DNA of 64,000 nucleotides, taken from the NCBI GenBank assembly GCA_900469475.1, contig UBXG01000010.1, positions 62,001-126,000 of the forward strand, read 5' to 3'. A model generated the notes under the pieces. It saw only the letters and a list, made by a program, of their open reading frames with translations. It made no database searches and was not told the DNA's origin. The position numbers were made by a program, and so were the translations under genes. This document shows, piece by piece, positions 27,161 through 36,414 of the stretch (position 1 is its first letter; each line of letters starts with the position of its first letter). Source of the stretch: Hyphomicrobiales bacterium (GTDB lineage: Bacteria > Pseudomonadota > Alphaproteobacteria > Rhizobiales > Rhizobiaceae).

Positions 27161-28558
27161 CTATTCGCCGGTCCGGATATGCTTGCCGATAAAGCTTTCG
27201 ACGGCTTTAAGTTCCGGATCGAGAATGTCGAAACGCTCCTCCCTGGTCATCAGACCAGCAAGCCACGTCGGAAGCGCCGGGTCAATACCGGATGCGGATT
27301 TTACTGCGGCAGGGAATTTTGCCGGGTGGGCGGTCGCCAGTGTCACCATCGGGCTGCTGGGACGCTCGTTCTTGTTCGCAATGAAGACGCCGATCGCCGT
27401 ATGCGGATCGAGCAGATACCCCGTATCGGCAAGGGTTTTGCGGATCGTCTCGGCCACCTGCTTCTCGCTGGCGCGGCCGGCGCGGAAGTCCTTCTTGATG
27501 AACTTCAGAGCCTCTTCGCTGACCGAAAATCCGTTCGACTGCTTCAGGCTTTCCATGGCGGCGCGCACCTTGGAGGCGTCCCGACCGTTCGCTTCGAACA
27601 GGAGCCGCTCGAAGTTGGAGGATATCTGGATATCCATCGACGGCGAGGTCGTTGCCTTGACCGAGCGCATCTCATAGCGGCCGGTCTTCAGCATGCGTGC
27701 CAGGATATCGTTCTCGTTGGTGGCGATGACCAGCTTTTCGATCGGCAGGCCCATGCGCTTGGCGACGTAACCGGCGAAAATATCGCCGAAATTGCCTGTT
27801 GGCACAGTGAACGAGATTTTCCGGTCCGGACCGCCAAGGGCGACAGCTGTCGTGAAGTAGTAAACCACCTGCGCCATGATTCGCGCCCAGTTGATGGAAT
27901 TGACACCCGAAAGCTTGACCTTGTCGCGGAAGGCTGCATCGTTGAACATGGCTTTGACGAGGTTCTGGCAATCGTCGAAATTGCCCTTGATCGCCAGAGC
28001 ATGCACATTTGCTACCGTCGAGGTGGTCATCTGCCGCTGCTGTACCGGCGAGACTTTTCCATGCGGGAAGAGAATGAAGATATCGGTGCGCTCGCGTCCG
28101 GCAAAGGCGTCGATTGCAGCGCCGCCGGTATCGCCCGAGGTTGCGCCGACAATGGTGGCTCGCTGGCCGCGCTTCTCCAGCGCATAGTCCATCAGCCGCG
28201 CCAGCAGCTGCATGGCGACATCCTTGAAGGCGAGCGTCGTGCCATGGAAAAGCTCCATGACAAAGCTGTTCGCTCCCGTCTGGACGAGCGGTGCCACGGC
28301 CGGATGCCGGAAGGTGGCATAGGCATCATCGATCATGCCGCGGAAGACATCGGCCGGGATTTCGCCGTTGGTGAAGGGCGAAAGGACGGCGAAAGCGACA
28401 TCCTGATAGCTTTTGCCGCGGAACGCGCGGATTTCCTTCTTCGTCAGGACAGGCCATTCACGGGGAACATAAAGCCCGCCATCACGAGCAAGGCCGGCCA
28501 GGAGGGCGTCGCAGAAGCCAAGGGCAGGGGCTTCTCCCCGCGTTGAAATGTAGTCCAC
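27161..28558 (-). CDS. thrC: Threonine synthase
   Basis: PLP enzyme that makes threonine from O-phosphohomoserine. The 465-residue protein is the long type: N-terminal MDYISTRGEAPALGFCDALLAG, PLP lysine in HGTTLAFKDVAMQ, phosphate loop VGATSGDTGGAA and PTGNFGDIFAGYVAKRMG. Start is GTG 28558 with AAAGGAAT upstream. Its substrate is supplied by thrB at 9.5 kb. Confidence 0.96.
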   Translation of the reverse strand: MDYISTRGEAPALGFCDALLAGLARDGGLYVPREWPVLTKKEIRAFRGKSYQDVAFAVLSPFTNGEIPADVFRGMIDDAYATFRHPAVAPLVQTGANSFVMELFHGTTLAFKDVAMQLLARLMDYALEKRGQRATIVGATSGDTGGAAIDAFAGRERTDIFILFPHGKVSPVQQRQMTTSTVANVHALAIKGNFDDCQNLVKAMFNDAAFRDKVKLSGVNSINWARIMAQVVYYFTTAVALGGPDRKISFTVPTGNFGDIFAGYVAKRMGLPIEKLVIATNENDILARMLKTGRYEMRSVKATTSPSMDIQISSNFERLLFEANGRDASKVRAAMESLKQSNGFSVSEEALKFIKKDFRAGRASEKQVAETIRKTLADTGYLLDPHTAIGVFIANKNERPSSPMVTLATAHPAKFPAAVKSASGIDPALPTWLAGLMTREERFDILDPELKAVESFIGKHIRTGE

Positions 28559-28871
28559 GGTCTAGAATTCCTTTGGTCGCAAAATTGCCTGAGTGATCGA
28601 TTGAGAGGGTAGAGGAACGAAGCGACGGCGGCCGGTCTTTTTGCGTCGGATCAGCCGCGTGGTTTTCGCGTTTGCGCAAGGCGCGTGGGATCAGCGCCGG
28701 GCGGAGGCCGTTTGTGGCAATCTGTCGATCTCGAAAAGTGAGCCAAAACGGTGTCTACCCAATCGATTTTTCGCTGCGTCGCTGGTATAGACCATCGCCA
28801 AGTGTCATAAAAGGCCCGTTTGACAGGCTGCTGGCCGATAATGTGAAATATATGGAGAGGGTGGAATTATA
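28559..28871. other. Divergent spacer between thrC and a lipoprotein gene
   Basis: Contains the upstream regions of two divergent genes in 313 bases. A TTGACA lies at 28820-28825, but no convincing -10 at standard spacing follows. I see no small gene, RNA or terminator. Confidence 0.4.
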
Positions 28872-29492
28872 GTGTTTGGCAAGGTTTCGCGTCGTCTTTT
28901 CTCCGCTTCGCTTCTGGCATTGCTGACGGGCTGCAGCACTCTCGGCATCGGCGGCAACAGTGAAAAACAGCCGGCAACGGATGTAACGGTGGCGCCGCAA
29001 ACGGGAGCCGCAACCGCCGCTCCGACTGGCGGCCAGTCTTACGTCGCGGGCAAGTGCCCGCAGGCCGTTATCCGCGACGAGGATTCCGTCTATCGCACCT
29101 ACGCCAAAGGCGCCAAGGACGACCCGAACCAGCTGATCTACCAAGCTTCGCTGGCTCAGGCGACCCGCCAGTGCACCACGGACGGCACCAGCCTCGGCAT
29201 TCACGTCGTGGCGCAGGGACGCCTGGTTGCTGGCCCCATGGGCAGCTCCGGCAAGGTAACCTTGCCTATCCATGTTGCTGTCATGGATAACGACAACGCG
29301 CTCTATAGCAAGACCGTTATGTATACGGCGGAAATCCCGCCGGGCGAGACGACGGCGCAGTTCCTCTTTACCGATAATGATATCCAGGTGGCCGGGGGCT
29401 CCGGCGGCTTCACTATTGTGCAGATCGGTTTCGATCAAGGCCCGCAGAAGCCCGTGAAGGGCGCAAAGCCGGTGCGCAAGAAGCGTCACTAA
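28872..29492 (+). CDS. Hypothetical lipoprotein
   Basis: A 206-residue lipoprotein: signal peptide ending in the lipobox LLTGCS (Cys21), then a low-complexity Ala/Thr linker and a soluble domain with YRTYAKGAKDDPNQLIYQASLAQATRQC. The basic C-terminus (KPVRKKRH) is unusual for an exported protein. I do not recognise a characterised family; rhizobia have conserved proteins of this kind. Start is GTG 28872, placed by GAGAGGGTGG upstream. It ends before a strong terminator. Confidence 0.8.
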   Translation: MFGKVSRRLFSASLLALLTGCSTLGIGGNSEKQPATDVTVAPQTGAATAAPTGGQSYVAGKCPQAVIRDEDSVYRTYAKGAKDDPNQLIYQASLAQATRQCTTDGTSLGIHVVAQGRLVAGPMGSSGKVTLPIHVAVMDNDNALYSKTVMYTAEIPPGETTAQFLFTDNDIQVAGGSGGFTIVQIGFDQGPQKPVKGAKPVRKKRH

Positions 29493-29541
29493 GCTTTTGA
29501 TTGCGACCCTTGCGCCGCGATGCGAGGGTGAGCGACGGTTG

Positions 29542-29580
29542 AAAAGAAAAGGCCCTCCGATTGGCAGGGCCTTTTCTTTT
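29542..29580 (+). terminator. Strong terminator after the lipoprotein gene
   Basis: Perfect arms AAAAGAAAAGGCCCT and AGGGCCTTTTCTTTT around a 9-base loop. The A/T-rich ends give a U tract on both strands, so it also serves the convergent HAD gene. Confidence 0.95.
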
Positions 29581-29600
29581 GGTCTGTATTTCAATCCGTC

Positions 29601-30293
29601 CTAGAGGACGCCGTCCCATTCGGCGAGCGCCATGACGACGCCCGGCAAGTCGGCCATACGGCTGACAACGGTCTCGGCACCAGCGTCGGTCAGACGATCG
29701 GCATGCGACGGATAGGTATGCGATGCCCCGGTAAAGCCGATGACACGCATGCCGGCGGCGCGCGCGGCCTGAACGCCGTGGACGGAATCTTCGACGACGA
29801 TCGTATTGGCCGGGCTGACATTCATCTGCTTGGCGCCATGCAGGAAGATGTCCGGTTTCGGCTTCACGCGGTCGGCACCGAGGTCCTTGGCGGAAAAGAT
29901 GTTCGGAGCAAACAGCTTGATGTAGCCGACCTTCGTCAGCATCATCTCGAGGCGGGCGGAGCTGGAATTTGAGCAGATGCAGCGCGGCATCGGCAGCCGC
30001 GACAACGCCTGCGGCACGCCCGGGATAGCCTGGACATCACTGGCAAGCTTCAGGTCGAGCAGCTTCTCGGATTTGTCGAGCAGCGATGCAGAGAGCGGAA
30101 TGCTGGCTTCGCGCTCGACTTCGAACAAGATGTTGCGCCAGGTCATTCCGGCGAAGCGCTCGCCCATCTCCTCGGTGCTGATCGGATAGCCGGCATCGGT
30201 CAGCAGCTTCGATTCGACCTCGGCCGCGATGATTTCCGAATCGACCAGAACGCCGTCGCAGTCGAAAATGATGAGGTCGAAACCATTGCTCAT
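29601..30293 (-). CDS. HAD-superfamily hydrolase (beta-phosphoglucomutase-like)
   Basis: A 230-residue HAD-IA phosphatase. Motif I DxD is FDCDGVLVDSE, motif II is ICSNSS, motif III Lys in DRVKPKPDIFL, and motif IV VVEDSVHGVQAARAAG. Domain layout matches YieH/PGMB-type sugar-phosphate phosphatases; the substrate is unknown. Confidence 0.9.
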   Translation of the reverse strand: MSNGFDLIIFDCDGVLVDSEIIAAEVESKLLTDAGYPISTEEMGERFAGMTWRNILFEVEREASIPLSASLLDKSEKLLDLKLASDVQAIPGVPQALSRLPMPRCICSNSSSARLEMMLTKVGYIKLFAPNIFSAKDLGADRVKPKPDIFLHGAKQMNVSPANTIVVEDSVHGVQAARAAGMRVIGFTGASHTYPSHADRLTDAGAETVVSRMADLPGVVMALAEWDGVL

Positions 30294-30536
30294 GAAATTA
30301 CTGCCTTTGATCTGGCTGGGATCGGCACGCTCCAGGAAACCATCGGTGTTTCGGGAGGTACTCTGAAAAACGACCGCCGGGCTTTACACGATATGTCGGC
30401 AAAGCTCAACCAATTGGCGGGCATGGCTGCGCTGCAGTGAGCGAAAGGGTCGAAATGCACAAAAGAGGTGACGAGGGTTTCTTGTCGCTCGACATCGGCC
30501 CTCGACATCGGATGGGGCCGCCTTTAAGGATCGGCC

Positions 30537-31205
30537 ATGGCCAAGGAGCGCGACGACACCATTGCCAGCCGCATCAGCCGGGTGCTTGCCGACCGCATCA
30601 TCCGCGGCGAGATCGCGCCCGATGCCCGCCTGCGGCAGGATCACATCGCCGAAGAGTTCGGCACGAGCCACGTGCCCGTGCGCGAGGCGTTCCGCCGGCT
30701 GGAGGCGCAGGGGCTGGCAATCAGCCTGCCGCGTCGTGGCGTCCGTGTCGCCTCTTTCGATCTGAAGGAAGTCCGCGAGGTTGCGGAAATGCGCGCAGCC
30801 CTCGAAGGTCTTGCACTCAAGCATGCAGCCCCGCATCTGACTTCAGCTATTCTGGATGAGGCGGAACAGGCGACGCGCGATGGCGATGCCGCCGGTGACG
30901 TCCACGCCTGGGAGGAGGCCAATCGGCGCTTCCATCGCCTGATCCTGGCGCCCTGCGGCATGGCGCGCCTTCTTGCCGCGATCGACGATCTGCATGCCGT
31001 GAGCGCCCGCTTTCTCTTCTCCGCCTGGCAATCCGGCTGGGAGAAGCGCACGGATCACGACCACCGCGCCATTCTGGCCGCGCTCCGTCAGGGGCGGGCC
31101 GAAGAGGCTGCCGCGATCCTGCAGAAGCATGTGCAATGGATCGGCCGTGCGCCAGTGCGCACGCCTTCGGGATCGACACGCGACGCCTTCGCAATCGTCG
31201 GCTAA
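30537..31205 (+). CDS. bioR: Biotin regulator BioR (GntR family, FCD type)
   Basis: A 222-residue GntR-family repressor: N-terminal winged HTH (GEIAPDARLRQDHIAEEFGTS, VPVREAFRRLEAQG) followed by an alpha-helical FCD domain with metal/ligand His residues (FHRLILAPC, DHDHRAILAAL). In Rhizobiales, BioR of this type represses biotin synthesis and uptake genes. The assignment rests on the adjacent bioY and two BioR boxes, TTATAGATAA at 31209 and TTATCTATAA at 31443. Start ATG 30537. Confidence 0.82.
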   Translation: MAKERDDTIASRISRVLADRIIRGEIAPDARLRQDHIAEEFGTSHVPVREAFRRLEAQGLAISLPRRGVRVASFDLKEVREVAEMRAALEGLALKHAAPHLTSAILDEAEQATRDGDAAGDVHAWEEANRRFHRLILAPCGMARLLAAIDDLHAVSARFLFSAWQSGWEKRTDHDHRAILAALRQGRAEEAAAILQKHVQWIGRAPVRTPSGSTRDAFAIVG

Positions 31206-31208
31206 AAA

Positions 31209-31218
31209 TTATAGATAA
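31209..31218. promoter_or_regulatory. BioR box 1
   Basis: TTATAGATAA matches the BioR consensus TTATMKATAA and is the exact reverse complement of box 2. It lies only three bases past the bioR stop codon, 252 bases upstream of bioY, so it may mark a distal bioY promoter. Confidence 0.7.
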
Positions 31219-31442
31219 TCTTAAGGTGAATAGCCGGAAGTGCTCTGGAAGCGGTGCTCCAAGGGAATGTTTGCTGCGTCAATGTCCCGGTATTTTGTTC
31301 GATGCTCGGTTGTCGTTCGCTGCCTCTCCCGAATTTTATTAGTCTTATTTTTCAACGAAATCCCGAACTTTATCGGAATTTTGTACTGCTGCTACTTGCC
31401 TGATTTCGCGATCTCTCTCATAAAATAGATGAGACTCAAAAA

Positions 31443-31452
31443 TTATCTATAA
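31443..31452. promoter_or_regulatory. BioR box 2, proximal to bioY
   Basis: TTATCTATAA, a perfect BioR consensus, lies 17 bases before the bioY start and just upstream of its AAAAGGAGAG ribosome binding site. This position fits direct repression of bioY by BioR when biotin is plentiful. Confidence 0.85.
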
Positions 31453-31469
31453 TTTTAAAAGGAGAGCCC

Positions 31470-32060
31470 ATGTCCCTGTTGCAGCATCATGATGAAGTCG
31501 CTTTCGATCCGCTCCGTCTCGGCCAGCGTTCGCTTGTTGCCAAGACCGTGTTCGTTCTCGCCGGAACGCTGATACTGGCGCTCGCATCGCGAATCTCTGT
31601 GCCGATGGTGCCGGTGCCGATCACCATGCAGACATTCGCGATCACCATGATCGGCGCGCTCTATGGCTGGCGTCTTGGTGCGGTCACGGTTCTTGCCTGG
31701 CTGGGCGAAGCCGCTATCGGCTTTCCGGTGCTTGCCGGCGGGGCAGGCGGCGTTGCGCCCTTCATGGGTCCAACGGCGGGTTATCTGGTCTCCTTCCCGA
31801 TTATCGCAGCCCTTGTCGGCTGGCTTGCGGAGCGCGGCTGGAGCGGCAACCGCATCGTGCGCAGCTTCATCGCCCATCTCTCGGCCAACATTCTTTGCCT
31901 TGCCATCGGCGGTGCATGGCTTGCAGCGCTGATCGGCGCGGAAAAGGGCTGGCTGCTTGGCGTAGCGCCCTTCATCCTCGGCGCCGTGCTCAAGTCGGCG
32001 CTTGCAGCTGCCGTGCTGAAGACCATCCAGGTCTATAGCGGCAAGGCGCGTCTGAATTGA
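31470..32060 (+). CDS. bioY: Biotin transporter BioY
   Basis: The substrate-binding (S) component of the biotin ECF-type transporter, 196 residues, six helices. Family blocks SRISVPMVPVPITMQTFAI, GALYGWRLGAVTVLAWLGEA, FPVLAGGAGG and GPTAGYLVSFP are intact. bioM and bioN are not next to it, so it works alone or with an energising module elsewhere. The next gene starts within its stop codon. Confidence 0.95.
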   Translation: MSLLQHHDEVAFDPLRLGQRSLVAKTVFVLAGTLILALASRISVPMVPVPITMQTFAITMIGALYGWRLGAVTVLAWLGEAAIGFPVLAGGAGGVAPFMGPTAGYLVSFPIIAALVGWLAERGWSGNRIVRSFIAHLSANILCLAIGGAWLAALIGAEKGWLLGVAPFILGAVLKSALAAAVLKTIQVYSGKARLN

Positions 32061-32482
32061 CCGTCAGGCTTCGCGCCCATCATCTGCTCTGCATGCTGAC
32101 CTTCGTCGGTGAAGGCTATACCTCGGCCTTCACCGACAATTATCGCCGCATCGCCGAGCGGCTGTCGGAAGGGGAGGAGATCAAACTGGTCTCCGGCCCC
32201 GATGACATCTGCGCGCCGCTGCTCGGCGAGGAAGAGCCGCACTGCCTCAAGGCTTCGGTCATCGAGCGGGATGCGGTAGCTCTCGCCGATATCTCGACAT
32301 TGCTGGGCGAGGAGATCGGCATAGGTGCGGTGCTGGTGCCTGATGCCGGCTTGCTTGCAAAACTCCGTCGCAATTTCGCCGGCGGTGAAATCCGTCACGC
32401 CTGCCTCGGCTGCGAATGGGGTGAGCTCTGCAGCCGCATTGCTGCAACCAATTTCAGCGGTGTCCTGATCAAAGCAGCCTAG
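32057..32482 (+). CDS. DUF1284 family protein
   Basis: A 141-residue protein with the DUF1284 signature RLRAHHLLCMLTFVGEGYT at the N-terminus and a Cys-rich end (ACLGCEWGELCS), suggesting a metal site. Function is unknown. It starts with TTG 32057, overlapping the bioY stop by four bases, so it is co-transcribed with bioY. It overlaps the tail of the ArsR-like gene by four bases. Confidence 0.88.
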   Translation: MTVRLRAHHLLCMLTFVGEGYTSAFTDNYRRIAERLSEGEEIKLVSGPDDICAPLLGEEEPHCLKASVIERDAVALADISTLLGEEIGIGAVLVPDAGLLAKLRRNFAGGEIRHACLGCEWGELCSRIAATNFSGVLIKAA

Positions 32483-33204
32483 GGCTTATCATCCGGCTCA
32501 GGCTGCGAGGCGCCATCGCTTAGCTCAAGCGGAAAGAGCGCCAGAAAGCGGCGCTCGCCTTCGGGCGTGAAGAAGATCGAGCGGCTGTTTTCGGTTCGCC
32601 GCGCCCAACCCTTGTCGAGGAAATTCGAAAGCAGCGCCTTGCCGAGGCTGCCGGCGAGATGCGCGCGCCGCTCGCTCCAGTCCAGGCAGGATCGGCAAAG
32701 CGGGCGGCGGCTCGAGCGCAACCCGGAGAGGTCGATGCCGATCGATCCCAGATGCTTTTCGCCGTTCGCCGTCAGGCTCAGACCTTCGCCCACGGCGGAG
32801 ATCGACCCGGCCTCGATCAAGCTATCGAGCATGCGCACACCATAGTCGCCGGCCAGATGATCGTAGCAGATGCGCGCCTTTCGCAGCGCCGGTTCCTTCG
32901 GGCCGGGACGATGGCGCAGATGGCCGCGGCTTGCGGCAAAGCCCATGATGCCCTCGAGCAGCTTGCCGACCCGATCGTCGGCCAGCGTGAAATAGCGATG
33001 CCGGCCTTGCTTGCGCTGTGCCAGCAGACCGCCAGCTTCAAGCTTGGAAAGATGCGCACTCGCAGTCTGCAGCGTCACGCCGGCAGCCGCCGCCAGTTCC
33101 GTCGCCGTCAGCGCACGACCGCCCATCAGCGCTGTCAAAATATTCGCTCGCGCCGGATCGCCGATCAGCGAGCCGATCTGTGCTATGTCTGGACCTTCCT
33201 TCAT
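32479..33204 (-). CDS. ArsR-family regulator
   Basis: A 241-residue regulator: N-terminal ArsR winged HTH (IGDPARANILTALMGGRALTATELA, TLQTASAHLSKLEAGGLL, KQGRHRYFTLAD), followed by an unusual long C-terminal part with PLCRSCLDWSERRAHLAG. It is divergent from the NIPSNAP/ABM pair with a 72-base gap, so it probably controls that pair and itself. ATG 33204 starts MKEGPDIAQIG; longer open frame ends at 33585 but covers the divergent genes. Confidence 0.88.
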   Translation of the reverse strand: MKEGPDIAQIGSLIGDPARANILTALMGGRALTATELAAAAGVTLQTASAHLSKLEAGGLLAQRKQGRHRYFTLADDRVGKLLEGIMGFAASRGHLRHRPGPKEPALRKARICYDHLAGDYGVRMLDSLIEAGSISAVGEGLSLTANGEKHLGSIGIDLSGLRSSRRPLCRSCLDWSERRAHLAGSLGKALLSNFLDKGWARRTENSRSIFFTPEGERRFLALFPLELSDGASQPEPDDKP

Positions 33205-33276
33205 ACTTCGATCGTAACCGAACCATCTCCGTCCTGCAATGCGCGAAAACAGCGGCATCAGCAAAGGAGAAGACCC

Positions 33277-33606
33277 ATGATTACCTGTTTCATCCGCTAC
33301 CAGATCGACCCGTTCAAGCAAGAAGCCTTCGCGGAATACGGCAAGGCCTGGGGTCAGGTCATCCCGCGCAACGGCGCCGACCTGATCGGCTATTTCGGCC
33401 CGCACGAGGGATCGCTGACGACAGCCTACGGCATCTACAATATCGAGAATCTCGCCGCCTATGAGGCCTATCGCAAGAGCCTCGCTGCTGATCCGCTGGC
33501 GCGGGCCAATCTCGATTTTGCCCGCCGCGAGCGTTTCATCTTGCAGGAGGATCGCATCTTCCTGAAAAATATCTCCCTGCCGCACGCTCCAAGGATATCG
33601 CCATGA
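33277..33606 (+). CDS. NIPSNAP family protein
   Basis: A 109-residue ferredoxin-like-barrel protein. ITCFIRYQIDPFKQEAFAEYG is the usual NIPSNAP opening, and GYFGPHEGS and AYEAYRKSLAADPLARANL are the following family blocks. ATG 33277 follows AAAGGAGAAGACC. The stop overlaps the next ATG (ATGA), forming a two-gene operon with an ABM protein under the divergent ArsR regulator. Confidence 0.9.
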   Translation: MITCFIRYQIDPFKQEAFAEYGKAWGQVIPRNGADLIGYFGPHEGSLTTAYGIYNIENLAAYEAYRKSLAADPLARANLDFARRERFILQEDRIFLKNISLPHAPRISP

Positions 33607-33950
33607 TCGCAGTCATTTTCGAAGTCGTCCCCCATTCCGACGAACGTCAGCGCTATCTTGACATTGCTGCAAGGCTGCGTTCGGAACTGGAGGCCATCGA
33701 CGGTTTCGTCTCCATCGAACGCTTCGAGAGCCTCACTCAGCCGGGCAAGATCCTGTCGCTGTCCTTCTGGCGCGACGAGGGAGCCGTTCGCGAATGGCGA
33801 AACCGCGAGGCGCATCGCGCCGCCCAGAAAGCGGGGCGCAAGACGGTGTTTGTCGACTATCGTTTGCGTGTCGCGCAGGTGCTTCGCGATTACGGGATGA
33901 GCGAACGCGCAGAAGCGCCCGACGATAGCCACGCAGTGCACGATATCTAG
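33603..33950 (+). CDS. Antibiotic biosynthesis monooxygenase (ABM) domain protein
   Basis: A 115-residue ABM barrel: VIFEVVPHSDERQRYLDIAARLR, GFVSIERFESLTQPGKILSLSFW and EWRNREAHRAAQKAGR are typical of the ABM group that also includes haem-degrading and quinone monooxygenases. Substrate is unknown. Its ATG overlaps the NIPSNAP stop. A C-terminal extension (EAPDDSHAVHDI) is not part of the fold. Confidence 0.88.
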   Translation: MIAVIFEVVPHSDERQRYLDIAARLRSELEAIDGFVSIERFESLTQPGKILSLSFWRDEGAVREWRNREAHRAAQKAGRKTVFVDYRLRVAQVLRDYGMSERAEAPDDSHAVHDI

Positions 33951-34035
33951 GGCTTTCAACGCGATAGCGCCTTTTTACGAGGCCTGCATTCCCGGCGGCT
34001 TCGTCGGGAATGCAGAAAATATGACGCCGCTTTAG

Positions 34036-35238
<1,203 letters not shown>

Positions 35239-35247
35239 TCTCAACCG

Positions 35248-35355
35248 CTAAACAGGCCCGGTTTCAAAGCCGCCCCACGACTGCCGGATGCCTTTCAGAT
35301 CGACATATCCGTCTTCTTCCGTCGTGTACCTCCAGTTGGGAAGAAGACGAAACAC
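35248..35355 (-). CDS. Possible small ORF or gene remnant
   Basis: A 35-codon frame from GTG 35355 reads as a plausible protein (NWRYTTEEDGYVDLKGIRQS, ending WGGFETGPV and stop) in a stretch otherwise without a gene, antisense to nothing. It has no good ribosome binding site and its start touches the ccrM terminator stem. It may be the C-terminal remnant of a lost gene. I do not recognise it. Confidence 0.3.
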   Translation of the reverse strand: MFRLLPNWRYTTEEDGYVDLKGIRQSWGGFETGPV

Positions 35356-35400
35356 CCAGGGCCTTATCGGATATATTGTACGGCAAGGCCCTGGGTTTTT
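35354..35400 (+). terminator. Terminator after ccrM
   Basis: ACCCAGGGCCTT (35354-35365) and AAGGCCCTGGGT (35385-35396) form a perfect 12-bp stem followed by TTTTT. It lies 116 bases after the ccrM stop. Confidence 0.85.
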
Positions 35401-35412
35401 CAGCTTCGGATC

Positions 35413-35778
35413 TCAGAACTCCTGATAATCCGTGACGTCGACACGCACGACACGGCCGTCCTCGTTAAAGGTAATCGTTTCCTCGCCTTCGCGAATCAGC
35501 GGCTTGCCCGTTTTGCTGTTGGTGGCCCGGACAGACCAGACGGCGCGGCCCGACAGGGGCGTCAGCGTTTCCACGAGGGAATTCGATGCCGTCTGGTTCG
35601 GATAGGTGTCAAAATAGCCGCGGAAGGCTTCCATGATTGCCGCACGGCCGGCAAGGCTGCCGACGCCGTTGGAGACATAGGTGGCATCCTCTGCGAAGAA
35701 GTTCTCGATCGCCTCATAGTCGAGGCGATTGATTGCATCATGGAATAGATCGATGCGTTGTGCGGGATCGAAGGTCAT
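35413..35778 (-). CDS. SnoaL-like/nuclear transport factor 2 domain protein
   Basis: A 121-residue protein with the SnoaL-like cone fold pattern: LDYEAIENFFAEDATYVSNG, then GRAAIMEAFRGYF and ETITFNEDGRVVRVDVTDYQEF. These proteins include small isomerases and polyketide cyclases, but most are uncharacterised. It is 4 bases upstream (same strand) of nothing; it follows the HAD gene with a 4-base gap. Confidence 0.85.
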   Translation of the reverse strand: MTFDPAQRIDLFHDAINRLDYEAIENFFAEDATYVSNGVGSLAGRAAIMEAFRGYFDTYPNQTASNSLVETLTPLSGRAVWSVRATNSKTGKPLIREGEETITFNEDGRVVRVDVTDYQEF

Positions 35779-35782
35779 TGGC

Positions 35783-36397
35783 TCAAACCTTTATGCCATG
35801 GGCGGCGAGATCGCTGCGCAGCTTCTCGGCGCCTGTGAAGTGAACTGCATGCCAGCCGGCAGCCCGCGCGCCTTCGACGTTCGGATAGGAATCGTCGATG
35901 AAAATCGTCGAGGCCGGATCGAGACCGAAGCTCTTGGCGTGGGTATCATAAATCTCGACATTCGGCTTGATCAGCCCGATATCACCGGAAACCGTCACGC
36001 CGCGTGGCTTCTTGAGGAAGGGATAACGCTCCTGCGCCTCGCGAAAGGTGTCCGAGGCGAAATTGGTGAGCAAGGTGACGTCGCGTCCCTCAGCGATAAG
36101 CTGTTCTAGAATGGCGACGCTGTCGTCATAGGCATGCGGAACCATCTCGTGCCAGTATTTGCGGAAGCTGCGGATCTGCTCCTCGCGCTCCGGATGATCG
36201 GCGATCAGCAATGCCTCGGCATCGCTCCAGGTGCGGCCACGATCCTGCTCGAGGTTCCATTCATGAGTGCAGACATTGGCGAAGAACCATTCGCGCTCGG
36301 CATGGTCCGGAATGATCCGGCTGTAGGGAAGGTTTGGATCATAGTGGAGGAGAACCTTGCCGATATCGAAAACGATATGCCGTATTTCCGTCGTCAT
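35783..36397 (-). CDS. HAD-superfamily hydrolase (haloacid dehalogenase-like, subfamily IA)
   Basis: A 204-residue HAD-like protein. Motif I reads VFDIGKVLLHYDPN: the second Asp of the usual DxD is replaced (D-I-G), as in the YihX/HAD-IA-v3 group. Later blocks are TLLTNFASDTF, GLIKPNVEIYD and IFIDDSYPNVEGARAAG, so the phosphatase site is otherwise complete. Substrate unknown; it lies between mutY and a SnoaL-like gene. Confidence 0.88.
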   Translation of the reverse strand: MTTEIRHIVFDIGKVLLHYDPNLPYSRIIPDHAEREWFFANVCTHEWNLEQDRGRTWSDAEALLIADHPEREEQIRSFRKYWHEMVPHAYDDSVAILEQLIAEGRDVTLLTNFASDTFREAQERYPFLKKPRGVTVSGDIGLIKPNVEIYDTHAKSFGLDPASTIFIDDSYPNVEGARAAGWHAVHFTGAEKLRSDLAAHGIKV

Positions 36398-36414
36398 GAA
36401 TGAATTCCTAATTT

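Noticed and set aside
28820..28850. TTGACA before the lipoprotein gene as a sigma-70 promoter
   Set aside because: No acceptable -10 at 16-18 bases; the AT-rich part comes too early.
36134..36403. Open plus-strand frame across the HAD gene
   Set aside because: It is the antisense shadow of a well supported HAD gene and has no homologous features.
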